A stretch of DNA of 10,878 bases, taken from contig JAPOYQ010000634.1 in NCBI GenBank assembly GCA_026706505.1, positions 1 through 10,878 on the forward strand. The letters are read 5' to 3'. The DNA is from Gemmatimonadota bacterium (lineage in GTDB: Bacteria; Latescibacterota; UBA2968; UBA8231). Below are positions 1 to 8,549 of the stretch, piece after piece. The notes beneath the pieces are model-generated. The model was not told the DNA's origin. It did no database searches and saw only the letters and a program-made list of their open reading frames with translations. How positions within the stretch are numbered: the stretch's first letter is position 1; each line of letters starts with the position of its first letter. A program made the position numbers and the translations under genes.

Positions 1-1058
1 ACCTCAAAGTCCTTGAACTGCACATGCAGATTCCCAAGGCCCACGAGCCGATGGACGCCTCGATCATGGTCTCGGTCAATGCCCGCGCCATTGAGGGCAC
101 CGGCGTTTCGGCTCAGGACCGCGCCGCGACTATCCGCAAACTAGCCGACTCCGACAGTGCGCCCGAAGACTTCGTCCAGCCCGGGCACGTCACGCCGCTC
201 CAAGCCCAACCGGGCGGGGTGTTGCGCCGCGCCGGCCACACTGAAGCCTCGGTCGATTTGGCGCAGATGGCCGATTGCCAGCCCGTGGCCTTGATCGCCG
301 CCATCCTAGATGAAGCGGGTGCGCTAGCCGACGCGTCCTACCTGCTCAACTTTGCGCGCGAACACGACCTCAAGATCACCACCATCCACGACCTGATTGC
401 CCATCGCCGCCGCACCGAGAAACTGATTCATCTAGAGGCTCAGTCGCCCATGCCAACCAGCTACGGCGAATTCACGGCCTATGCGTACCGCAGCTTGGTT
501 GACGACAACCCGTATCTCGCCCTCGTGTACGGCGAGGTCGCCGACGGCCGCGACACCTTGGTGCGCATGCACTCGGGTTGCCTGACCGGCGACGCGCTCG
601 GCTCGCTGCTGTGCGACTGCGGTGAGCAGCTAGCGCAATCCATGCAACTCATTGCCGCAGAGGGGCGCGGCGTTATCGTCTACATTCAGCACCACGAGGG
701 GCGCGGCATCGGCATTTTGCACAAGCTCAAGGCATACGAACTGCAACAGCAACAGGGCCTCGACACGATTGAGGCCAACCACGCCCTCGGCCAGCCCATG
801 GACTCGCGCGACTACGGCATCGGCGCTCAAGTGCTCTACGATCTAGGATTGCGCCGAGTGCGCTTTCTGACCAACAATCCCAAAAAGCGGGTCGGCTTGG
901 AGGCCTATGGCCTGACCGTCGTCGAGCAAGTGCCCATTGAGGCCGCTCCCAACCCGCACAATATCCGCTACCTAACAACCAAGCGCGACAAGATGGGCCA
1001 CGCCCTCTTGCTCAAGCGCGCAGCCGCCGAGGATGAAAACCATGCCCAAAGTGCATGA
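1..1058 (+). CDS. ribBA: RibBA: 3,4-dihydroxy-2-butanone 4-phosphate synthase / GTP cyclohydrolase II (5' end outside window)
   Basis: Bifunctional riboflavin enzyme. The N-terminal half makes DHBP from ribulose 5-phosphate, and the C-terminal half opens GTP to the pyrimidine precursor. The reading frame is open from base 3 and matches the inside of the DHBP synthase domain ([10 protein letters not shown], then [13 protein letters not shown] and [12 protein letters not shown]), so the true start lies upstream and the ATG at 24 is internal. The GTP cyclohydrolase II half begins near base 510. Its three zinc cysteines are encoded at 579, 612 and 618, in HSGCLTGD and LLCDCGEQ. The family's catalytic/GTP-binding segments HEGRGIG and LTNNPKK follow. 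The HHEGRGIG form has one residue more than the common RQEGRGIG, a variant I know from other bacteria. The gene overlaps ribH by 17 nt, so the two are probably translationally coupled. Any FMN riboswitch would lie upstream and cannot be seen here. Confidence 0.96.
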   Translation, partial: LKVLELHMQIPKAHEPMDASIMVSVNARAIEGTGVSAQDRAATIRKLADSDSAPEDFVQPGHVTPLQAQPGGVLRRAGHTEASVDLAQMADCQPVALIAAILDEAGALADASYLLNFAREHDLKITTIHDLIAHRRRTEKLIHLEAQSPMPTSYGEFTAYAYRSLVDDNPYLALVYGEVADGRDTLVRMHSGCLTGDALGSLLCDCGEQLAQSMQLIAAEGRGVIVYIQHHEGRGIGILHKLKAYELQQQQGLDTIEANHALGQPMDSRDYGIGAQVLYDLGLRRVRFLTNNPKKRVGLEAYGLTVVEQVPIEAAPNPHNIRYLTTKRDKMGHALLLKRAAAEDENHAQSA

Positions 1059-1509
1059 AGGACAACTCGACGCCCGAGGCCACAAGTTTGGCATTGCGGT
1101 CAGCCGCTTCAACGACTTGGTGACCACCCGGCTCCTCGACGGCGCATTGGACTGCATCCAGCGACACGGCGGCGACGGCAGCGACATAGAGATTGTCTGG
1201 GTTCCCGGAGCCTTCGAATTGCCCATTGCCGCCAAGAAGCTAGCGGGCACGGGTCGCTTTGACGTCGTCATCTGCTTGGGGGCCATCGTCCGCAGCGATA
1301 CGCCCCACTTCGACTACGTGGCTGCTGAGTCGGCCAAGGGCATCGCCCGCGTCGGCCTCGACAGCAGCATCCCGGTAATCTTTGGCGTCATCACCGCTGA
1401 CACGGTCGAGCAGGCTGTGCAGCGCGCGGGCGTCAAGGCTGGCAATCGCGGCTGGGACGCCGCCCTCAACGCGGTTGAAATGGCCAGCTTGATGGCCGAG
1501 TTAGGATGA
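1042..1509 (+). CDS. ribH: 6,7-dimethyl-8-ribityllumazine synthase
   Basis: Lumazine synthase, 155 aa. It condenses DHBP with 5-amino-6-ribitylaminouracil, so it uses the products of both RibBA pathways. Family segments are clear: VSRFND near residue 20, WVPGAFELP near residues 50-60, [15 protein letters not shown] at residues 79-93 with the catalytic His at 89, [16 protein letters not shown], and [10 protein letters not shown] near the C-terminus. I chose the ATG at 1042 over the one at 1033. It gives the family-typical N-terminus MPKVHEG and is preceded by GAGGA (1029-1033) at 8 nt, whereas that site directly abuts the 1033 ATG. The start lies inside the end of ribBA, and the stop overlaps the nusB start (ATGA). 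The protein normally forms pentameric or icosahedral assemblies in the cytoplasm. Confidence 0.96.
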   Translation: MPKVHEGQLDARGHKFGIAVSRFNDLVTTRLLDGALDCIQRHGGDGSDIEIVWVPGAFELPIAAKKLAGTGRFDVVICLGAIVRSDTPHFDYVAAESAKGIARVGLDSSIPVIFGVITADTVEQAVQRAGVKAGNRGWDAALNAVEMASLMAELG

Positions 1510-1973
1510 GCGGCGAGGACGATTTTTTTGGCGATGGGACCTCTGCCGACGAGGCACCTCCCAACAACCGCCACGGCGCCCGCCAAGTGGCCTTGCAGGC
1601 CCTGTACTGGGAGCAGAGTGCGGCGACCGACTCACTCGGCGCGCTGGATCAACTCTGTGCGCGCTTTAGACTATCACAAGAGGTGCAATCCTTTGCGGCT
1701 GAACTCTTGCAGCGCGCAGCCGAGCATGCGGACGAATTGGACGCGCTGGCAGCGGCCCGGGTCCAGCACTGGCGCTGGGAGCGCATCGCCCGCATCGATC
1801 GCTTAATCTTGCGCTTGGCCTTGGCCGAAATGCTCTTTATTGAGGAAATTCCAGTCCGGGTCTCCATTTTTGAAGCTGTCGAACTAGCCAAGTCCTACAG
1901 CACCGACAAGTCCTATGCCTTCGTCAATGGCGTTCTCGACGGCATCGTGCGCCAGAAGGGACTCAGCGTCTGA
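1506..1973 (+). CDS. nusB: Transcription antitermination factor NusB
   Basis: NusB, 155 aa, a small all-helical cytoplasmic protein. With NusE (ribosomal protein S10) it binds boxA RNA and supports antitermination of rRNA operons. After an acidic N-terminal tail of about 20 residues comes the typical opening helix [15 protein letters not shown]. The conserved C-terminal half follows: [20 protein letters not shown], then [19 protein letters not shown] and the closing [13 protein letters not shown]. The start ATG overlaps the ribH stop as ATGA, so translation is probably coupled. The ribBA-ribH-nusB order is common in bacteria and supports the call. Gene length is normal for the family. The acidic tail (GEDDFFGD) is probably disordered and lineage specific. 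Confidence 0.95.
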   Translation: MSGEDDFFGDGTSADEAPPNNRHGARQVALQALYWEQSAATDSLGALDQLCARFRLSQEVQSFAAELLQRAAEHADELDALAAARVQHWRWERIARIDRLILRLALAEMLFIEEIPVRVSIFEAVELAKSYSTDKSYAFVNGVLDGIVRQKGLSV

Positions 1974-1981
1974 GGTTGAAT

Positions 1982-2028
1982 ATGTGTAGAGGCCCGCGAC
2001 GCAGTACTCGGCGTCAGTTCACACACAT
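1982..2028 (+). promoter_or_regulatory. Nested inverted repeats in the secA leader
   Basis: The 82-nt gap between nusB and secA holds two nested inverted repeats: ATGTGT (1982-1987) with ACACAT (2023-2028), and inside them GACGC (1998-2002) with GCGTC (2011-2015) around an 8-nt loop. There is no T run after them, so they do not look like an intrinsic terminator. They could form an RNA structure in the secA leader or an operator. The arms are short and chance is possible. Confidence 0.25.
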
Positions 2029-2042
2029 GTGGCTCTAGTTTT

Positions 2043-2048
2043 AAGAGG
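2043..2048 (+). promoter_or_regulatory. Ribosome binding site that sets the secA start
   Basis: AAGAGG sits 7 nt before the ATG at 2056. This decides the start against the in-frame GTG at 2029, which would add nine residues and has no comparable site. Confidence 0.75.
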
Positions 2049-2055
2049 ATTTAGT

Positions 2056-5000
2056 ATGCTCAACTCGCTCGTAAAAAATCTCTTCGGCTCGCAGGCTACG
2101 CGCCAGTTCAAACGAACTCAGCCACAAGTGAGCCAGATCACCCAGCTAGCGGCTTCGTACCAAGCCCTGAGCGACGCTCAGCTCCAAGCCAAAACCGCGA
2201 CTTTCCGCCAAGACTTGCAGGCGCGCAACGCGGACAGCCGACAGCAGCTTGAAACAGTCGAAGAGCGCCTGCGCGGCGATCTAGAACCTGAAGAGCGCGA
2301 GCAGCTCAACGATCAGTACGGAGAGTTGGACAAAACCATCCGCGACGTGGAAGCGGCCTTCCTCGAAGAAATCATGCCCGAAGCCTTCGCCATGGTCGTC
2401 GAGACTTGCCGCCGGCTCTTGGGCCGCAAGTGGGAGCGCGCCGGCGAGTCCGTGGAGTGGGACATGGTGCCCTACGACGTGCAGATTTTCGGCGGGATCT
2501 CGCTGCACCAGGGCAAGATCGCCGAAATGGCTACCGGCGAGGGCAAGACTCTAGTGGCAACGATGCCCCTCTTCCTCAACGCCATACCCCAGCGCGGGGT
2601 CCACCTCGTTACCCACAACGAATACCTCGCCCGGCGCGACGCCATGTGGATGGGGCCGATATACAATTTCTTGGGAATGTCCGTGGGCATCATCCAAGAC
2701 GTGTTTCAGACCGGTGTCGAGGCATTTCTGCTCCAAGCACCCGAGGGCGTGCCCGAGGAATTCCGCTGGGGGCGGACCGACCACAGGGCCGCGTACAATG
2801 CCGATATTGTGTACGCTAATCACAGCCAAGTCGGCTTTGATTACCTCCGCGACAATATGGCCGTGCGGCTCGAAGACCTGATGCAGCGCGAATTCAACTA
2901 CGCCATCGTCGACGAGGCCGACTCGATTCTCATCGACGAGGCGCGGACCCCGCTGATCCTCTCCGGGGCCGTCCCCGACGCCACCAACCAATACAAAGAG
3001 ATGCGCCCCCTCGTGGAGCGGCTGATGAGGGCTCAGACCAACTTGGTCAACAAGGTCGTCGCTGGGGCCGAGCAGGCGAGCAAGGAAACGGGCGAATACG
3101 ACTACGACACCGGGATTGCTCTGCTCAGGGCCACCCGAGGCGCTCCTACCAATCGCCGGCTGGCCAAAATTCTGCAGGAAGAAGGCGTCAAGCGGCTGAT
3201 CAATCGGATCGAGGCCGACTACATGCGCGACAAGCGCCTCAACGAGATTGACGAGGATCTCTACTTCGTCGTCGATGAGAAGGGCAATACCATCGACCTA
3301 ACCGACAAGGGGCGCGACCTGCTCTCGCCCAATGAGCAGGCCCTCTTCGTGCTGCCCGACATCAGCATCGAGGTCGATGCGATCCGCAGCGACCCGGACC
3401 TGAGCGCCGAGGACAAGGCCCACAAGGAGGAGGAGGCGCACCGCGCGTACGCCGAGAAAAGCCAAGCGGTACACAACATCAACCAACTGATGAAAGCCTA
3501 TACCCTCTTCGAGAAGGACGTGCAGTACCTTGTCTCCGAAGACGGGCGGGTGGTCATCGTCGATGAAGCCACGGGCCGACCGCAGCCCGGTCGGCGCTTT
3601 GCCGACGGCTTACACCAAGCGCTAGAGGCCAAAGAGGGGGTAAAGCTCCAGGAAGAAACCCGCACCGTAGCCACCATCACCGTCCAGAACCTCTTCCGCA
3701 TGTACCACAAGCTATCCGGCATGACCGGCACGGCCGAGACCGAGGCCAGCGAGCTGTGGGAGATCTACAAGCTCGACGTGTCCGTCATCCCCACCAACCG
3801 CCCGATTCGCCGTTTTGACCAAGAGGACCAGATATTCCGCACCAAGCGCGAGAAGTACAACGCGATCATCGAGGAGATCAACCGCCTGCATCAACTCGGC
3901 CTGCCGGTGCTAGTCGGCACCATCTCAGTCGAGGTCTCTGAGTTGCTCAGCCGGATGCTCAGTCGGCGCGGCATTAAACACCAGCTACTCAATGCCCGCC
4001 ACCACGACAAAGAGGCGCAAATCGTCGCCGAAGCCGGCCAAGTCGGCGCAGTTACGATCGCCACCAACATGGCCGGGCGCGGCACGGACATTAAACTGGC
4101 ACCCAAGGTAGTCCACCTCGACCGCCAGACCGTCGAGTCCGACCTCACGCTCGAGGACAAGCTGCCCTCCGGCCTAGGCTTGCGCCAGCATCTGCAAGAA
4201 AATCCCAGTGGACTACAGGTCATCGGCACCGAGCGCCACGAAGCTCGGCGCATCGATCGCCAGTTGCGCGGCCGTTCGGGACGCCAAGGAGACCCTGGTT
4301 CCTCGCGCTTTTACCTATCTCTCGAGGACGACCTGATGCGGCTCTTCGGCTCGGAGCGCATCGCCGCCGTCATGGATAAGCTCGGGGCTGAAGACGGCGA
4401 GGTCATCGAGGCTGGCATGGTTACGCGGTCGATTGAGCGGGCGCAAAAAAAGGTCGAGGCCCGCAACTTTGAGATGCGCAAGCACGTGCTCGACTACGAC
4501 GACGTCATGAACCAGCAGCGCCAAGTCATCTACAATCGCCGCCACGACCTGCTAGAACAAGAGAGCGCACGCGAGCAAGTCGCGGACATGATCGAAGAGA
4601 GCGTCGATGACATCTTGGCCTCGTACGTCAATGCAGACGATCTACCAGTTGAGTGGGACTGGGAGGGCCTGCAGACCGAGTTTAGCAGCACCTTCTTTTT
4701 GGGCTTTCCCATCCCCGAAGAGGAGCGCGCCTACGCCAGCGTCGATATTCTGCGCGAGCAGCTACTCACCGCCGTGCGCGAAGCCTATCAGCGCCGCATC
4801 GACGTAGTCGGTGAAGAGGTCTTTCGCGAAGTTGAAAAGGGCATCGCCCTGCACACCATTGACACTTGCTGGCAGGAACACCTCCACGAAATCGACGAAC
4901 TCAGGGACGGGATCGGCTTTGTCGGCGTCGGCGGGAAAAACCCCCTCATAGAATACAAGCGGGGGGCCTACGACATGTTTGAGAGCCTAATCGGCCGCAT

Positions 5001-5322
5001 TGCCCAAGAGACGCTACGCAACCTCTTCCAGTTGCGCATTGACATCAGGCCCGATGCTCTGGGGCCGGAGCGCCAGCCAGGCCGCATCAACGCGGTTCAC
5101 CAAGACGCCACCAATATGGGCTTTCGCGGCATCGAGCCAGCCCCGACGGGCGTTCCCGGCCAGCCCGCGCAACTGCGCGGCTCGGGCGGCGGCAGCGAAG
5201 GCCAAGCCCAAGCCGTGCGCCACCAGCCAGTCGTCCGCGACCAACCCAAGGTCGGGCGCAACGCCCCCTGCCCCTGCGGCAGCGGCAAGAAGTTCAAAAA
5301 GTGCTGCGGCATCAAGGCCTGA
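2056..5322 (+). CDS. secA: Protein translocase ATPase SecA (long form with FCB-like insertion and SEC-C zinc motif)
   Basis: SecA, 1088 aa, is the ATPase motor that pushes unfolded preproteins through SecYEG at the inner face of the cytoplasmic membrane. Walker A ATGEGKT is at residues 159-165 and the DEAD box at 286-289. An insertion at about 330-420, between the DEAD box and the downstream part of motor domain 1, contains [20 protein letters not shown] and resembles Bacteroidota/Chlorobiota SecA. It also explains the length, since E. coli SecA is about 900 aa. Motor domain 2 carries TNMAGRGTD (670-678) and [13 protein letters not shown] (736-748). The helical scaffold and wing domains follow. 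A flexible Gly/Gln-rich linker leads to the C-terminal zinc motif CXCX8CC, with Cys at 1072, 1074, 1083 and 1084. The start is set by AAGAGG at 7 nt. A glycosyltransferase gene begins 14 nt after the stop. Confidence 0.98.
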   Translation: MLNSLVKNLFGSQATRQFKRTQPQVSQITQLAASYQALSDAQLQAKTATFRQDLQARNADSRQQLETVEERLRGDLEPEEREQLNDQYGELDKTIRDVEAAFLEEIMPEAFAMVVETCRRLLGRKWERAGESVEWDMVPYDVQIFGGISLHQGKIAEMATGEGKTLVATMPLFLNAIPQRGVHLVTHNEYLARRDAMWMGPIYNFLGMSVGIIQDVFQTGVEAFLLQAPEGVPEEFRWGRTDHRAAYNADIVYANHSQVGFDYLRDNMAVRLEDLMQREFNYAIVDEADSILIDEARTPLILSGAVPDATNQYKEMRPLVERLMRAQTNLVNKVVAGAEQASKETGEYDYDTGIALLRATRGAPTNRRLAKILQEEGVKRLINRIEADYMRDKRLNEIDEDLYFVVDEKGNTIDLTDKGRDLLSPNEQALFVLPDISIEVDAIRSDPDLSAEDKAHKEEEAHRAYAEKSQAVHNINQLMKAYTLFEKDVQYLVSEDGRVVIVDEATGRPQPGRRFADGLHQALEAKEGVKLQEETRTVATITVQNLFRMYHKLSGMTGTAETEASELWEIYKLDVSVIPTNRPIRRFDQEDQIFRTKREKYNAIIEEINRLHQLGLPVLVGTISVEVSELLSRMLSRRGIKHQLLNARHHDKEAQIVAEAGQVGAVTIATNMAGRGTDIKLAPKVVHLDRQTVESDLTLEDKLPSGLGLRQHLQENPSGLQVIGTERHEARRIDRQLRGRSGRQGDPGSSRFYLSLEDDLMRLFGSERIAAVMDKLGAEDGEVIEAGMVTRSIERAQKKVEARNFEMRKHVLDYDDVMNQQRQVIYNRRHDLLEQESAREQVADMIEESVDDILASYVNADDLPVEWDWEGLQTEFSSTFFLGFPIPEEERAYASVDILREQLLTAVREAYQRRIDVVGEEVFREVEKGIALHTIDTCWQEHLHEIDELRDGIGFVGVGGKNPLIEYKRGAYDMFESLIGRIAQETLRNLFQLRIDIRPDALGPERQPGRINAVHQDATNMGFRGIEPAPTGVPGQPAQLRGSGGGSEGQAQAVRHQPVVRDQPKVGRNAPCPCGSGKKFKKCCGIKA

Positions 5323-5336
5323 GCTTGGGGAACGAC

Positions 5337-6803
5337 ATGACCTTCTGGGAAGTACTCTGTCTGGTGGTGTACAGCATCATCATCGCCGTTCTCGGCGTTT
5401 ACGGCTTCCACCGCTACCAGCTACTGCGCCTGTTCTATCGACATCACCCAACCCCAGTTCCCCCGCCCAACCGCTTTGCCGAACTGCCCTTCGTCACGAT
5501 CCAACTCCCTCTTTATAACGAATATCACGTAGTCGAGCGCCTGCTAGAAGCCGTGGGCCAGATCGACTATCCCCGCGACCGTCTGCAGATCCAAGTTCTC
5601 GACGATTCGCAGGACGAAACCCGCGACAAGGCGCGGGAAGGAGTTGCGCGGCTGGCGGCCCAAGGGCTGGATATCGAGTACCTCGGCCGCACCAATCGCC
5701 ACGGCTTTAAGGCCGGAGCGTTGGCCGCCGGGCTAGAGCGCGCCCGGGGTGAATTCGTGTTGGTCCTCGACGCCGATTTTGTGCCCCTCTCCGACATCCT
5801 ACAACGAGCTATTCACTACTTTACCGACGATTCCATCGGCATGGTGCAGATGCGCTGGGGGCACCTCAACCGCTCGTACTCGCTGCTGACGCGCATCCAG
5901 TCGATCTTTCTCGACGGCCACTTCGTCGTCGAGCACACGGCCCGCAACCGCTCGGGTCGCTTCTTCAACTTCAACGGCACCGGGGGAATCTGGCGCAAAA
6001 AGGCCATCTACGACGCCGGCGGCTGGCAGCACGACACGCTCACTGAAGACCTCGACTTGAGCTACCGCGCCCAGCTAGCGGGCTGGCAGTTTCTCTATCT
6101 GCCCGGAATTGAAGTACCCGGCGAAATCCCCGTCGAGATCAATGCTTTCAAGTCGCAACAGCACCGCTGGACCAAGGGCGCGGTGCAGACGGCGAAGAAA
6201 GTGCTGCCGCGGATCTGGCGCTCGTCACTGCCAGCCAAGATCAAGGTCGAGGCCACCTTCCATCTAACGGCCAACCTCTGTTATATTATGATGTTCTTGA
6301 TGGCCCTACTAACTATTCCGGTGCTCTCCATTCGCTCGCAACTTGGCTGGGAGCGGTTCTTTATCATCGATCTGCCGCTGTTTTCTTTTGCCACCATGGC
6401 GATTTCCGGCTTCTACATTACCTCCCAGCGCGTGCTCTATCCGGATTGGCGGCGACAGATCAAGTATTTGCCCCTGCTGATGGCCATAGGCATGAGTCTC
6501 TGCATCAACAATACCCGAGCGGTAATCGAGGGTCTCGTCGGGTACCAAACCGATTTTCACCGGACCCCCAAATACGGACTTACCGGACGCCAAGACCAAG
6601 GCCAGCGGCGCAAGTACCTAAGCCGCTGGCCTCTGCTGTCTTTGGGCGAGCTGGGCATGGCGCTCTACTTCGTCGTCGCCCTCTGCCACGCCTACGCGAC
6701 CGGCCTCTACTTGGGAATGCCCTTCCTGCTGCTGTTCCACGCCGGCTTTCTCTACACCGGTTTGCTCTCCAGCGGCCAGCGCTGGTTGCACCGGGTGTCC
6801 TAA
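5337..6803 (+). CDS. Membrane-bound family 2 glycosyltransferase, cellulose synthase-like
   Basis: Processive-type GT2 enzyme, 488 aa, expected in the cytoplasmic membrane with its catalytic domain in the cytoplasm. The first hydrophobic segment is at about residues 4-24. The catalytic domain shows the D,D,D,QxxRW signature: DD at 89-90, DAD at 145-147, TED with the catalytic Asp at 238, and QQHRW at 274-278. Several hydrophobic segments follow, at about 310-335, 345-366, 378-401 and 435-478. Sequence around GHLNRSYSLLTR, FFNFNGTGGIWR and GGWQHDTLTEDLDLSYR matches the bacterial group often labelled cellulose synthase-like or glucomannan-synthase-like. The donor sugar and the polymer cannot be told from sequence. 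There is no PilZ domain and no BcsB-like partner nearby, so classical cellulose synthesis is not supported. I chose the ATG at 5337, with GGGGA upstream, because the earlier in-frame start lies inside secA. The 14-nt gap suggests cotranscription with secA. Confidence 0.88.
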   Translation: MTFWEVLCLVVYSIIIAVLGVYGFHRYQLLRLFYRHHPTPVPPPNRFAELPFVTIQLPLYNEYHVVERLLEAVGQIDYPRDRLQIQVLDDSQDETRDKAREGVARLAAQGLDIEYLGRTNRHGFKAGALAAGLERARGEFVLVLDADFVPLSDILQRAIHYFTDDSIGMVQMRWGHLNRSYSLLTRIQSIFLDGHFVVEHTARNRSGRFFNFNGTGGIWRKKAIYDAGGWQHDTLTEDLDLSYRAQLAGWQFLYLPGIEVPGEIPVEINAFKSQQHRWTKGAVQTAKKVLPRIWRSSLPAKIKVEATFHLTANLCYIMMFLMALLTIPVLSIRSQLGWERFFIIDLPLFSFATMAISGFYITSQRVLYPDWRRQIKYLPLLMAIGMSLCINNTRAVIEGLVGYQTDFHRTPKYGLTGRQDQGQRRKYLSRWPLLSLGELGMALYFVVALCHAYATGLYLGMPFLLLFHAGFLYTGLLSSGQRWLHRVS

Positions 6804-6808
6804 ACGCA

Positions 6809-6845
6809 AAAAGCCCCCGGCCGCATAAAGAGGCCGAGGGCTTTT
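6809..6845. terminator. Bidirectional intrinsic terminator between convergent genes
   Basis: Arms AAAAGCCCCCGGCC (6809-6822) and GGCCGAGGGCTTTT (6832-6845) pair over 14 positions with one mismatch, around a 9-nt loop. The A and T tracts at the two ends give a U-run on either strand. It lies 5 nt after the glycosyltransferase stop and 18 nt beyond the stop of the converging lipoprotein gene, so it can end both transcripts. Confidence 0.92.
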
Positions 6846-6863
6846 CTCGCGCTGATATTACCG

Positions 6864-7346
6864 TCAGCTAGAGGGCCACACGAGGGGATAGGGATCGGTG
6901 ATCTTCCGCTGCAACCACAAGATGTCGACGACTTTGTAATGCCGGACGGTCAGCCTCTCGATGTGGCGTACGCCGATATCGACGTTGCTCTTTTCGCGCC
7001 GCAGCTCTCGGCCCTGGTCTCCAGACAGTGGAATCGCTTCCGATACCTTCGTGACGTAGAGATTGTGGGCCAAGCGCAATTCTTTATAGTCCAGATCGTC
7101 TGGCACGAGCCCTTGCAACTCTGAGACGTAGTCGTTGATGAGTCGCCGAGCCTTGGCCAAGTCCTGCTCAGAAATCTCAGAGAGAGGTTTTCTCAGATGC
7201 TCAATGGTCTCGACAATCTGCTTGTTTTTGCTGTCTAGTTTCTGCATCTGCTGGACGTAATCGAGCAGGATCTGTCTCTCCGCCTCCTCGCTACCGCAGG
7301 CGACCAGACCTACCGCCAGCGCCAACACAGCCAGTTTCCTCGACAT
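6864..7346 (-). CDS. Small lipoprotein of unknown function
   Basis: A 160-aa protein that I do not recognise. It begins with a short lipoprotein signal peptide: MSRK, a hydrophobic stretch, and the lipobox LVAC with the modified Cys at residue 17, followed by GSEE. The mature part is about 144 residues, highly charged, without further Cys, and looks mostly helical (QILLDYVQQMQKLDSKNKQ, EQDLAKARRLINDYVSELQ). It may form a helical hairpin or coiled coil. The C-terminal third (HIERLTVRHYKVVDILWLQR) is more hydrophobic and basic. The residue after the Cys is Gly, not Asp, so by the enterobacterial +2 rule outer-membrane sorting would be expected, though that rule may not hold in this lineage. GGAGG on the - strand (7352-7356) lies 5 nt before the ATG. 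The gene stands alone, convergent with the glycosyltransferase gene and divergent from purC. Confidence 0.85.
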   Translation of the reverse strand: MSRKLAVLALAVGLVACGSEEAERQILLDYVQQMQKLDSKNKQIVETIEHLRKPLSEISEQDLAKARRLINDYVSELQGLVPDDLDYKELRLAHNLYVTKVSEAIPLSGDQGRELRREKSNVDIGVRHIERLTVRHYKVVDILWLQRKITDPYPLVWPSS

Positions 7347-7350
7347 ATAG

Positions 7351-7358
7351 ACCTCCCT
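7351..7358 (-). promoter_or_regulatory. Strong ribosome binding site of the lipoprotein gene
   Basis: Read on the - strand this is AGGGAGGT, close to the anti-16S consensus, with its GGAGG core 5 nt before the ATG at 7346. It confirms the strand and start of the lipoprotein gene. Confidence 0.8.
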
Positions 7359-7390
7359 GTAGGGGTGAGATTGTCTGTTCAGTCGGCCTC

Positions 7391-7419
7391 AAAATACACC
7401 TTAGAGAGGGGAAAATCAA
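7391..7419 (-). promoter_or_regulatory. Candidate sigma-70 type promoter of the lipoprotein gene
   Basis: On the - strand TTGATT (7419-7414) and TATTTT (7396-7391) are separated by 17 nt, placing the transcript start about 40 nt before the ATG. Each box matches the consensus at four or five positions. This is inference from sequence only. Confidence 0.4.
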
Positions 7420-7441
7420 GCACTCTCTACGCTGGACCCTA

Positions 7442-7470
7442 TTGACGGGGCTTATGTGCCCTCATAATAT
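7442..7470 (+). promoter_or_regulatory. Candidate sigma-70 type promoter of purC
   Basis: TTGACG (7442-7447) is followed after 17 nt by TAATAT (7465-7470); the overlapping CATAAT (7463-7468) is an alternative -10 at a 15-nt spacing. Transcription would start near 7477, leaving a leader of about 38 nt with TAAGGA (7499-7504) 10 nt before the purC ATG. I see no PurR-like or riboswitch-like structure in this 168-nt gap. Confidence 0.5.
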
Positions 7471-7514
7471 CAACTTTTTCGCATCCCACGCTCTCACTTA
7501 AGGACATCTATTCC

Positions 7515-8483
7515 ATGATAACTCGCGAACAGATCCAATCCCAACTCGACAATTGCCTGTTAGAGGCCAAATTCCCCCAGTGGGAGTCGCGCTATAAGCG
7601 CGGCAAGGTGCGCGATATGTACTTGCTCGACAACCATCGCGTGCTGATCACTACGGATCGCCAGAGCGCGTTCGACCACGTGCTCGGCACCATTCCTCTC
7701 AAAGGCCAAGTGCTCAATCGCATCGCCCAGTACTGGTTTGAGCAGACCCAAGACATCGCCCCCAACCAAATCATTTCGGTGCCCGACGCCAACGTCACCG
7801 TCGCTCGCGAACTGGACATCCTACCCGTTGAGGTGGTGGTGCGCAAGTATCTGACGGGTAGTTCGGACACTGCTATATGGACCCATTACAACAGCGGCGT
7901 GCGCCACTATTGCGGCCACATGTTGCCCGACGGCATGGTCAAAAACCAGCCTTTCGACGAGGCGATTATCACGCCGACGACCAAGGACGAAGTCCACGAC
8001 GAGCTGATTTCGCGCGATGAGATCATAGCCCAAGGCCTAGTGCCAGAAGACACTTGGAACCAAGTCGAAGAGATCGCCCTCGCGCTCTTTGCTCGCGGCG
8101 AGGATCTGGCGGCCAAGCAAGGGTTAATCCTCGTCGATACCAAGTACGAAATGGGGCTAGACGCAGACGGGCGCATCACGCTCGCCGACGAGATCCACAC
8201 GCCCGATTCATCGCGCTTCTGGGTCAGAGACACCTACGCGGAGCGCCACGCCCGCGGTGAGGAGCCCGAAAGCCTCGACAAGGAATTTTTGCGCCTCTGG
8301 CTCCGCGACAAGGGCATTTCCGACGACAATATCCCCGAACTCGACGACGAGATCCGCGTCCAAGTTGCCGAGCGCTATATCGACCTTTTCCAACGGGTTA
8401 CAGGCACGGACTTCGACGCCGAACTCGGCGCAACACCCGTCTTGCAGCGCATTGAGGAGCGGATTGCGGAATACCTTAGCTAA
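7515..8483 (+). CDS. purC: Phosphoribosylaminoimidazole-succinocarboxamide (SAICAR) synthase
   Basis: PurC, 322 aa, is a cytoplasmic ATP-dependent ligase that joins CAIR and aspartate to give SAICAR in de novo purine synthesis. Family segments are in order: RGKVRDMY with the glycine loop at residues 30-34, DRQSAFDHVLGTIPLKGQVL near 50-68, VVVRKYLTGSS, the ATP-site motif DTKYEMG at 208-214 (often DTKYEFG), and DEIHTPDSSRFW at 225-236. It belongs to the longer PurC type (about 300 aa) rather than the 240-aa E. coli or B. subtilis type. The extra length is in the C-terminal tail after about residue 250 and in the middle. It is the first gene after the divergent promoter region. No other purine gene is in the window. 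The C-terminus (RIEERIAEYLS) is complete and 66 nt separate it from the next ORF. Confidence 0.97.
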   Translation: MITREQIQSQLDNCLLEAKFPQWESRYKRGKVRDMYLLDNHRVLITTDRQSAFDHVLGTIPLKGQVLNRIAQYWFEQTQDIAPNQIISVPDANVTVARELDILPVEVVVRKYLTGSSDTAIWTHYNSGVRHYCGHMLPDGMVKNQPFDEAIITPTTKDEVHDELISRDEIIAQGLVPEDTWNQVEEIALALFARGEDLAAKQGLILVDTKYEMGLDADGRITLADEIHTPDSSRFWVRDTYAERHARGEEPESLDKEFLRLWLRDKGISDDNIPELDDEIRVQVAERYIDLFQRVTGTDFDAELGATPVLQRIEERIAEYLS

Positions 8484-8549
8484 AGCGCGACATCTGCACT
8501 CCGCGTAGATTCGTTTTTCGTCCGGGAATGAAGCAGTAGTTATAAAGCT

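Noticed and set aside
2027..2038. Tiny ORF (ATG TGG CTC TAG) in the secA leader as a SecM-like regulatory peptide
   Set aside because: It has three codons, no arrest motif and no ribosome binding site.
2029..2055. Longer SecA start at the GTG at 2029
   Set aside because: The added residues MALVLRGFS are not typical of SecA, and the good AAGAGG site serves the ATG at 2056, where the family N-terminus begins.
3891..4253. 120-aa open frame on the - strand opposite secA
   Set aside because: It lies wholly inside the well-conserved SecA coding sequence, and its composition is that of an antisense shadow of GC-rich codons. The same holds for the other antisense frames over ribBA, ribH, purC and rhaB.
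5301..5336. Longer glycosyltransferase start inside the end of secA
   Set aside because: It would overlap the SEC-C zinc motif codons of secA and lacks a ribosome binding site. The ATG at 5337 starts just before the first hydrophobic segment.
8541..8546. TATAAA as a -10 box for a leaderless transcript of the 61-aa ORF
   Set aside because: It ends only 3 nt before the ATG and has no convincing -35 box, so the spacing is too short for a normal start.
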